From Paramacrobiotus metropolitanus (taxonomy: Eukaryota > Tardigrada > Eutardigrada > Parachela > Macrobiotidae), in assembly GCF_019649055.1 (NCBI RefSeq), contig NW_026570300.1, positions 558,001 to 622,000 on the forward strand: a stretch of DNA of 64,000 nt. The letters run 5' to 3'. Shown in pieces: positions 51,782 to 61,782 of this stretch. Each line of letters begins with the position of its first letter. The first letter of the stretch is position 1. The notes under the pieces were generated by a model. The model made no database searches and was not told the DNA's origin. It worked only from the letters and a program-made list of their open reading frames with translations. Both the position numbers and the translations under genes were made by a program.

Positions 51782-54700
51782 CAGCAGCTTCACATTCCAT
51801 TCCAGGGGAATATCTCTGGCCAATGGTGGCTTGTACTTCCACGTACTCGGGGTCAAATTTTGTCCCGTTCCCTCATCGTAAATTACTTCTTCACTGGTGT
51901 AGTAGCCCAGTCCCATGATAATGGCACCTTCAACCTGACCGATATCTAATCACAAAGTGCATTTTTTATCAAGAGTTTATACAGGGTATTCCAAGATGCG
52001 TCCTACCAATAATGGGAGACAAACTTTCTCCGCAGTCGTATAATACATCAACACGATTGATCTGGTGCTCGCCGGTCAACACATCAATTTCCACTTCCGT
52101 TACAGTAGCACCGTAAGTGGAATACTGAATGGTGTCGGGTGACGCAGGAACATGCCTTTAGGGGCGACAAAGCATACATCATCTCAAAACACAATTCCAG
52201 AAATCCACAATAAAACTCGCAATATTGATATTAGAAAAAATTTCGACAACAACCTGTTTAAATTCAAACAACGCTCAAAAGGCCCATAAATTTTGATTTT
52301 CAACTACCCATGTTATGTCAGCCCATCGCTTACCAGTATCGTGCCGTAAGGTCAACACCAGCGTCATAGCAAGCTTCCACGATCGCACCCCATTCTGCAC
52401 CATCCTGCTGCTTCTTCTTTATAGGATTGATGACCTCCATCAGTTTCTTCGCGCACTGGATAGCCGCCTGCATAACAACACATTACACAAACAAGTCAGT
52501 GTACACTGTTATTTGGACTGGATGCAATTACTGTATTCAATCCACTACTAACCATGCAAGCCAATTCGCTGGTAACGCTACCACCGGTAGTCATATTATT
52601 CGCCGTAATAATCGCTTGGGTTGACTGGATCATGATGTACTTCATGTCGATGCCCAGCTCCGCAGCAACACACTGCGCAACCTATGCAACGCTCCATAGT
52701 ACCAGTAAAACTGAATTTAAACCTGCGAAGCTTGAACAACACTTACTATTAAATTTTGTATTTAAGGTTGAGTATTGTTTAGTGAAGCATTTCCCAGAGA
52801 TTTTGGTAATGACAGTTCGGAAAAATCAAAATGCAGGCTCCGTAATGCGCATAAGACAGTGGTATCACATACCTTTGTATTTACGCCCTGGCCAATTTCT
52901 ATTCCACCATGAACAACGGCAACATAGCCTCCGTTGCGGAAGATGGCAATCAAACACGAGTAATTAAAACCGTTCCATGCGACACCATAGCGCATTGGCA
53001 CGATTGTCAATCCCCTTTTCTTCCATCGGTTAGTAGTGTTGAATTCCCTAGCGGCCTGAACGCGTTTGTCGTATTCAGAACTATCCAGCAGCTGTTTGGT
53101 AATTTCCTTCAGCGTAGGCTTATGCAGTTTTGAACCATCCAGAACTTTATCACCATCGTTGTAATAATTCAGTTGCTTCACTTCAATCGGAGGTTTCTGC
53201 AGATAGTGAGCAACGTGTTCCATAATATGTTCGATGGTATAAATGGCTTCAGTGCTGCCCGGCGCTCGACACCAGGTGTTAGCTGGGATATTCGTCTTGC
53301 AGCATTTCATACTGAGCTTCCACGACGGACATTTGTACCCTGACAAAAGCAACATAATGTTAACGGTCGCTTCCTACGATCGATCAAGAAAAAAATCTAC
53401 TACGTAAGCAAAAGAACTTGGCTTCGTAAATATCTGCTTTCTGCACATTATTTTTCTCGGCATTTCGAAATTACAGTATGGTGTCAACGAAAACCACTAA
53501 GTCGGTAGCTGGTTGAAAAGATCGATGAAATTTAACAAGACAGATTCAGAAAATAGATTAAATTTTGGTGATACTGACCGCTGTCAATCCATTTCTTAAT
53601 TTCTCCGAATGGACTATCATTTGCTGCAATGCCGTTATTAGCATAGAAATTGATCTTGATGCCTTCCAGCTTTCCGTTCTCATCAAAACCGACTTCGTAT
53701 TTGACATAGTTGGCCAGGCGTTTTCCAATTACTTTCATGTTATCCCACAAACTGGTATGCATTTTCACAGGTCTTAGGCACAAAAGACAAAACAATCAGA
53801 GTATGGCACATTAAATTATATCGCATCGCATAAGGAGTCGTAAACCTTCTGCAGAATTAATCCGGAACTTTTAAACTTACCGGCGTGTTACATACGCTGC
53901 CAGGGCACATGCTGCAGATATGATATTATTGCGGGTAATTTTAGCTCCGAATCCGCCTCCATTCCGTTTTACCGACACATTAATGCTACAAAACAAATCA
54001 TCCGCCTCTCATTCGCCAAAGGCCAGCTAGAATATGCAAAACTCTATCGACGTACGCGTTTTTATTCAGTCCGGTGACCTTTGCCATGCAGTCTTGCGTA
54101 TGATCAATCCACTGAGTTCCCGCTTCGGCGTTCAAACCATCTTCCGTTGGGATCACCACACAAACCTGTTAATCCACAAGATCATGTAGTTTACGTTGCG
54201 CTCCTAGAAGCAGCTAATGATCATCAAACGAAAATCGAATCAAACCTGAGTTTCCATGTGGAAGTGAGCCTGAGTTCCGATTTCAAATTCCCCCATCACT
54301 TTGTTCTTAGCTTTCTGAAAGGCCTTATCCACATCTCCTACCACGAGATCCTCTGGAGACTCATAGAACGCCTCACGGACAACGGCTTCTTTACAGGATA
54401 CAACCGCAGGCCGTACATCTTTACATTCCACCTTCACCAGTTTGGCTGCTTCTTCTGCTATTGTTTTGGACACTGAAGCAGACAAAAACGATTTTACGCT
54501 AACCCACGGTGCTTAATTAAACGATGGTCGGCGGCGACGCCAATTACTGAGACCCGATCGGGGCACAATTAAAAACGTACTTGTACTGTTATAAAATATT
54601 ACGACTGGAAATGAGTAACTGAGGAGCATCTCTAAACAGCTAATAATCCAAATTCCGTGCAACCCGGTTATTTATGGGCGTTTTAAACATACCGGCTACG

Positions 54701-57700
54701 ATAACAGCAACAGGTTGCTCAAAATATAAGCATTCGTCCGATGCCAGCAGTTCTTCGTCCTTTTCTGATGGCAAACATCCACTAAAACTATTCACTCCTG
54801 GGATATCTTTTGCGGTCAAAACCCGAACGACTCCAGGAACAGCCTGTATCAACATCAAATTTGATTACGGCAGTTTATCCTGTGACTGTTAGTAAACAAA
54901 GAAACAAACAGTAGCAGTAAACAGTAAAAAAAATTAATAGCCAAGCTAGCCACTGTAACCATTACCATTGCACGAGAAGTATCGATGCTAACGATTTTTC
55001 CTGGTCCGTGCAGGCAAAGTGCAAAAGCGGCATGCAACAGTCCTTCTTGTTCAATATCGCTGATATATCGAGCTTCACCGGTACATTGTACCACCGATTC
55101 CAACTTCGGTATCGGCTTGGTAACTGGCCAGTTTTTTTCCACTGTGGGATACGACTGCGTTCCTTTCGACACCGGACGCTCTTCGTCAAAACTTGTGATG
55201 GCTGATTTATATTTGAGGTCCACCAGGCTATGTAAATCCAATGCTTGCAACCCAAACTATGAAAACAAACCAAACAGAATTGCTAAAAGCGATTATTCAT
55301 CAGCAACGACATTCGTTGCTTTAGAGTTCTAGATTCTAATTTCTTGATATTGGAGTACTCCAGCACCAATTTTAATAAAAACGGAAAACAAACGCATTCC
55401 GCTATTAGTCAGATGTCAAACACAGCTGTACGGAAAACTCGATATGGAGAATTTTATGCGAGGTTAAACCGCTACCATCCCAACTTTGTGCACAACCTAC
55501 TTCGCAAATTACAATCAATTCAATGGTTTAATCCACTATTATTTCCCATAGCCCTCTTACGACAAACCCATTACTACTTTGCACTAATCTCTATGTACTC
55601 AATACAGCTATAAAAAAAAAGTACGAGTACTTGAGAAAACAGTGTGATTGTACGCTCGAAATCTAAAAAAAATAATGGTACTAATCAAGGCCTGTCTGCT
55701 GTGTACAGATAATACAGATATAATACAGATATAACCTTTCTTGGGTACATTACATTTCTTGAACTGTTTAACAGTTACTCCATTTTAGTTACAAACCGTA
55801 TTACGCCAACGGTACGTAAGGAAATGCCGTGTTTGGTCGATAACAAAGATTATAAACATGATGATCCATCCCTATTCACTACGATCTCGTATACAAAACA
55901 GATTACATAAAATAATTAGAAAACTAAATTATGAACGATTTCACAAAACTAGTTTTACATTAAGTACATAAAGCAAGCGAGAGTCAGAAAGTGGATCTCG
56001 TTAGCTGTCTTATTCTTTTCGCTCAGTTTACTTCTTAAGTCTTAAATACTTATTAATCCTCTGATACGTACGGCTACGTACTTTAACCGCTTCTGAGTTT
56101 CGTTCAAAATACTTTAACTCAACAAAACCTGTCTCAGTTACGGACGTAGGAAAAAATGATGATATTTACACTTCCTGAATAAAATGCAAGTAGGTGGATA
56201 AATACTTACTTACCTTAGTTCAATTACCTATTACAGTAAATTACCTATTACAGTAAATGAGTATAAAAATTATACTTCTGCAGTTCGGCGAAGTAAAAAC
56301 GCCGTAGAACGCTTGGCAACATGTGCAATTACCATGGTTTCCTCCTTCAAACATCCGCTATGTATTTAATTTTTAAAACTCGTTGTCAGATCAAATTTCA
56401 AATTTGATTCTGACTGTGGTACTATTTCCTCAAGCTACCCGAGTCTACTCACTAAGGCTTTGCTGCTGCAATATTTCAATTAATTTTTGCAATACCTCTC
56501 CTTTCACTGCGCAACTGATAGCATGCTAGCCAGAAACGTATGTCATCCTGCTGGGCGTGCTGATGATGGCCGCTTACAGCTACGCCCAAATGGACTTCTA
56601 CCCTTTTACGAATCTGGACCAGAATTCGGACCTCGCTAATATGGCTCTAGACCGGCCTAAACGCTTTGGTTTTGGTTACAGCTGTTGTGGATGGTTCCGT
56701 CAGACTTGCTGCCATGGATGATAAACTGCTACCAATTTCGAACTTGCCCAGCCCCCGAATTTAATGGAGTCACAAAAACCACGGCATGTTTTAGTTTCAA
56801 CGATTGCCACTTTGTTATCGGCAGTATTTATCTTCTGTCAGATATTTTAAAAAAGCTAAAATACTTGTGGTAATTGCAATAATAAACGTGAATATTATTG
56901 TCGTGCCACATCGACCGAATAACTTACAATGATATGTTATCGCACGAAACAAATGATATAAAAATTAAAAGTCACAATTATTCAAAATAACTACGATCTC
57001 CGTAATACGTACGAATATTCAAAACAGGAACAAGCACATAATCGTCCATACCTTATAGAACAAATTAACGGCCAAAGCACGCTTGTAAGCAGGACTCGCT
57101 TCCGATTTATCTTCCGCAGGTTGAATTTCCTGCGCCAAGGTTGTCAGTGCCCTTTGAAATGTGTCGTTGTCAGCCAGATTCTTGCCAATAAGAAACTCTT
57201 CCGTGTTACTGGCACGGATCTACAATTCAGAGATTTGTCTAAACACGGAAAATGTCATAAACAACTATAAAACTTTTGAATTAGGCCATTACGAATTCTT
57301 CTGCTATATTTCCATAAGCCAAAACCGGCCTATCGACAATCACAAGCTGATTTCCTTCATTCAAAAGTTTTGCGCGAAATCCGGCGTTAACGTAGGCATG
57401 AGAATTCTGTAATAATACAAACATGTTTTATTTTTAATACATTTTATGAGCTTTATTTTATCGTTTTACAGCGGATCGCGGCATAATCTTGAAAGTGCGA
57501 AAAACGTGGGATTTATCGAACTGCTTCAAAGTCAGCTTTGTCACAATTTTATTTTTCAAATCCAAATTCACGAATTCTTCGGGGGTGTAAGATTTTTCAT
57601 CCGGGCCTATAAAACAACTCGTTTAATTATTTTGTTCGGTATGTCAAATGCCAGCTTAACAAACTTTTACCGACAAACACGGACGCGTCACACATGACCA

Positions 57701-60381
57701 GCGCGATGAAAGTATCCGACGGAAATTCCTTGTGCCGATTTCGCATCGCCAAGTTTCCACCCCAAGAACCAGCCTACTCAGAAATTTACAACGATATTTG
57801 CTTTTGTTAACATTGTATATCAGTAAACCGATGCAAAAAATTATTGTACTTCTTCGCCACCGCTCGCAAACCGACCACTGTTACTTCAGGGGTCGCCACA
57901 GCGATCACCCACATTTTAAATTCCCTAAAAGTATTGTTCTTGATTTCATAATTGATAGTTGCATTTTTCCTGCACAAAAAAACGGGATTTAAAAAACTCG
58001 GAACGAGTTGCGGAAACCAAAAACCGGTACCTTTGTCTCTTATACCGCACTATTATCACTTTCTTTACTATCAAAGTGAAATCAGTTGAACTGGGAAATG
58101 CAGAGATTTAACCTGATCTCTACGAGTAGCAGATGAAAATTTGGGTGATCGCTGTACTGATCGGTAAGCAGAAGTTATCGTTTTGCTAGCGGGTTCCAGG
58201 TATACTCTGTACAACATCGACGATTATTTTTTTTCGTGCCGTTTCCCGGCAAAAGCTAGATAAAAAAGGTATTTATATATGAAAGCCGGAATAGTGTAAT
58301 TTTATGAAAACTGAGAATATTTTTACATAATTTACTTACATTTCGGACCGCAGGATGGGCAGTTTTGCTAATCAAACGAGCAAAATGTTCCAGATGTGCA
58401 AAACCGGGATCTGTTTGGGCTTCTGACTTGAAAAAGTCAATCATATCCGTTAAGGAGACACCGCTACCTATTGCACGATTGATAGGCATATCGATTACAA
58501 CAGCACATCCTTATGATAATTAAGCTTGGGACAACTCGTACCAATGGTAATGACACCGTCCTTCTTATCAGTCACAAACATTTCGCGAATTCCACGCAGA
58601 CTGATAAAACCATCGTACGGACCATCATCATACACTCCGATGCCGGTATGGCCGCAAACATAATATGGATTCTTCAGCGTAGAACTTTCCAGCAGTTTGT
58701 ACAGGTCCGCCAGCGACGTAGGTCTGTACCATGGCCGAGCGGCAGCACGTGCAACTTCGACCAGAGGACGAAAATAATTGGATCCGTTATCATCGCACAC
58801 TCCATTACACTGTTTTCCCGTTTTCGAACATATCCGCTTAGAGACGTCCTATTCAGTTTATAAATTTGTATGAAAAATGTGAAGTCTAATAAGAGGTTCT
58901 ATAGCAATACCTCGATATCGCACGCCGGTGACGCCGATTCATTCGTGAACTCTTTAAAAGCATCCAAAATCGGTCGATATCCTACGGAACACGGCGTTAG
59001 TTTGCATTAACTGTTTTCACCTGTCAAACAGCCCCAGCAAAAACTAATGCACACTTACCCGTACAACGACAAATGTTCCCATCAAGTGCGCTTTCCGCTT
59101 GAGTAGCGGTTAATGATTTGCCTTCCTTTCGGATAGTACTGTAATAGAAGCAATTTAGCATAGAAGTATATTCATATCCCATATGTAGTGCAATTCTGAG
59201 AAATATAATCCAATCTGCGATTATTGCCGAATACAATATTTTTAATCAAAGTAGCTGCTACAATTTCAGAATCTGTTGTCATCTTCCAAACGCAAGCAGA
59301 ATTTTTCAAATACTGACTGCTGTGATCCAACCCTTTGTACCTTTTCTCATCGCATTAATAATAAAGAATGAAACAATTGCTCTGAGCGCATCGCAACATA
59401 CTTAAGCTCATTTACCAGAAATGCGGTACTTTTAATAAATTTGAAGCTTCATACATTCACGGCAGGTCAACAACGCTACTGTACACTGCAGTAGTGTTAT
59501 TGACCAATTCACCCATGCTTCTCCACTTGTTTATCTGTACAAACAAAAAAAAACAACCAATTCTTCTCCACTTATTTACCTGTACATAGTCATAACCATT
59601 CCGGGAGTACAGTAGCCGCATTGTGATCCCGAATGTTCGGTTAGCTGCTTTTGGATGGGATGGGGATTCTTCTGATCACCCAAGCCTTCCACCGTTGTTA
59701 TTTCCCACCCATCACAGGAAAGAATCGGACACAGGCACTACCGTACCAAAAAGCGTATTATAAGTACTAAGTGCAAAAACCGGTTATGCAAATACGCAGT
59801 TAACACCTACAGAATTGATGGAGCGTTCTTGGAATTTTCCGTTTCCGGTAGGTACTGCAGCGTGTACAATACATACACCTAAATAAAAAATTCCATGCAA
59901 ACTCAAAATATGCTACAAAAAGTGCTTCTGTTTTCACGCATTAAAATAGTCAACCGGCTGTCCAAAACGGCTAATGCAAGAAAATCAAAATAACAATGCG
60001 AAAACGCAAAGGATTAACTCCAAACATACCACATCCGCCCTCTCGGCACATCACTTTCGTCCCAGTAAGTTGGAGATGGACACGCAGAAAATCATTCAGA
60101 GATGTTGCGGAGAATTCCGGCGGCACTGGAAGAGGAACACGCCTAAGTTTTACTACGCCGCATGCAAGTCAAAGCCAGATGTTGCTTCAAAGAAGATTTT
60201 GCGAGGCGTAAGAACTGTCATATACTCGTAGGATCAACGAAATACATGAAAAAGCATTTCTTTTATTTTCACCCATGCCTGCGTGTCGAAGTTTGTAAAG
60301 TTAAAACGGGCTTACCTGCATATTTTTTTTGCCGTTGATGGTGACTACAATGTTTGAGTCGGATCCTCCTTCGTTCACCAT
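51312..60381 (-). CDS. Aldehyde oxidase-like molybdo-flavoenzyme F, most diverged copy
   Basis: Start [10 protein letters not shown] at 60381. Fe-S exons about 60318-60381, 60031-60130, 59811-59880, 59578-59739 ([13 protein letters not shown]), 59060-59140 (CRCTG); linker 58913-58982; FAD exons 58542-58850, 58342-58467, 57670-57775, 57473-57605, 57290-57405, 57052-57219. After a 1.8-kb intron come molybdopterin exons 54960-55259, 54690-54844, 54247-54475, 54050-54165, 53880-53988, 53578-53775, 52874-53343, 52554-52682, 52333-52470, 52027-52150, 51742-51946, 51456-51565 and 51312-51385. Two introns of the other paralogues are absent: 52874-53343 is one exon with RAPGSTEA, as is 52027-52150. 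Motifs: [21 protein letters not shown], catalytic SAEPPLD. The 74-base intron 58468-58541 mimics a frameshift. The penultimate exon lacks one base near 51484 relative to its duplicate at 50301-50411, which would shift the C-terminus. Confidence 0.87.
56184..56721 (+). CDS. Candidate precursor of a Cys-rich amidated secreted peptide, nested in an intron of gene F
   Basis: The main exon is 56530-56721. It reads a hydrophobic signal-like stretch ([18 protein letters not shown]), an acidic spacer ([18 protein letters not shown]), then RPKR and the last 18 residues [18 protein letters not shown] before a TGA. KR is a classic prohormone-convertase site, and a terminal Gly before the stop is the usual amide donor, so the mature product would be a 17-residue amidated peptide with paired cysteines (CC-x6-CC). 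No ATG lies in frame in this exon. One candidate 5' exon is ATGCAA at 56184-56189 with a GTAGGT donor, joining in phase to the acceptor before 56530. AATAAA occurs at 56881. I do not recognise a family; a neuropeptide is most likely and another secreted Cys-rich peptide is possible. Confidence 0.55.
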
Positions 60382-60807
60382 TTTGTGTCACAGAAAAGCA
60401 GCCGAAATGTAAAGAGTTAGCTAATAAGCGATTTAGAAGGAAAAGCAAGTGGACAGCAATTAGCAAAACCGAAAAATACTTCTAGATCAGAAACGATTGT
60501 TGTGACAGGTTGACAGCCACTGCAAACATTTGAATCGTAAACAGCTGCAAAGTGAATATTATTCACTTTGCTGGCGGCAAGCACGTGCGTGATGCGGTCC
60601 AGACATATCAGCTGTGTGATGCGCAGACTGGACGAGTGCACAATAATACCATAGAAAAGGAAAATACGCACGCACGCACGCGTGTGTAGTACGCACGCTC
60701 GTAGCCGATCCTCTCTGCCAGTCTTAACAACTTGTGGTCGAGTTGTAATGAATTGTGTAAACACGCTGTGCCTGCATATTTAATGAGAAGCGATATCTCG
60801 AGATATT
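60382..60807. other. Upstream region of gene F
   Basis: This stretch directly precedes the start codon of F and should hold its promoter. It includes an alternating ACGC/GTGT tract at about 60667-60688 and the left 80-base arm of the long inverted repeat. No coding feature is supported. Confidence 0.5.
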
Positions 60808-61782
60808 AGTCCATTACATCAAGACACCTTCCCACTTGTTACCGATTCAGTTGTAAAGATCGAAGTCCATCGAAAGCAAGTGACGCATAAAAAAACAGCC
60901 ATTAGCGTGATAACAGATCAACTGGCAGGAAGACAGCAATGAACGCTACATCAAAACACCGCCATATGTTTTGGCGCGAAGAGAAGTGCAGTGCACTTGT
61001 ATCTTTTGCATGCATATTTTCCAGAGAAAATCCAGTGTGCATTCTGCACAGTTTGGACTTTTTGCGATAACCGTGTCTGTAATATTATTAATATGGCCCC
61101 GCGCAAAAGTAAAAGAAAATTAGCAATAGAACTTGTTGAAAAGCTAATTTTATTAAATTCCTCGCGTACTTTTTCATCACTGCGATTTTTATTGGATGAA
61201 CAAGAGTTACTGCTGCATTTGTCTGCACGTAGACAGGAAGAAGATGAGTCTCTTCTTTTAATGATTCGAGGTTACCTGCACGTTACTCGTTATTTAAATC
61301 CCCGTTTAACGGTGCCGAAAAGTACTAATTTTCTTCGACTTATTTTGCCCCGCCTGGACGATGACAGATTCCGACAAGAATGCCTGATGGCATTATAGTT
61401 CGCACCGTTGGATTAATTGTTTTGGCCATCAACAGTATTACAGTATATGACAAAATCAAATTTTGTAAAAACGAGGGTCAGTTAATTTCTTTGTCAATAG
61501 TATTCCACAGTTTATTAAACTGGTCTATTTTGAAAACCAACACACCATGAAGTTAATCTGCTTGCGCTCATTCATGTAAAGCGTGCAGACACTGATGCGA
61601 GAGTGCAATGCCGAAATGAAAAGCAGCTCGGGACCTGCTTTTCATTTCGGCATAACGTTTTGGAAGTTGTATGTGTGTCATACTCCATATCGCCAATCCC
61701 AGCTGCTGCGCTTATCTCAATGGACTTTGATCTTTACAGCCAATTCGGTAACAAGTGGGAAGGTGTCTTGATGTAATGGACT
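60808..61782. mobile_element. 975-bp terminal-inverted-repeat element, PIF/Harbinger-like
   Basis: The ends are inverted repeats of about 40-55 bases: AGTCCATTACATCAAGACAC at the left start and its reverse complement ending GTGTCTTGATGTAATGGACT at 61782. It is flanked by a 3-base direct duplication ATT (60805-60807 and 61783-61785). A 3-base duplication is usual for the PIF/Harbinger superfamily. Inside are one short ORF (61093-61398) and a perfect 19-base-arm hairpin (61608-61626 with 61635-61653). The element is too short to encode a full transposase, so it is a deleted, non-autonomous copy. Confidence 0.8.
61093..61398 (+). pseudogene. Truncated transposase-like N-terminus inside the inverted-repeat element
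   Basis: This 101-residue reading starts MAPRKSKRKLAIELVEKL and ends LPRLDDDRFRQECLMAL followed by a stop. The R-L-D-D-x-x-F-R-x-E pattern near the end resembles the segment just before the catalytic DDE domain in Harbinger-type transposases. The DDE domain itself is missing, consistent with internal deletion of the 975-bp element that holds it. The family assignment rests on this motif and the target-site length only. Confidence 0.45.

Noticed and set aside
58495-58800. Apparent frameshift in the FAD domain of gene F
   Set aside because: A 74-base GT-AG intron (58468-58541) explains it and restores the conserved reading.
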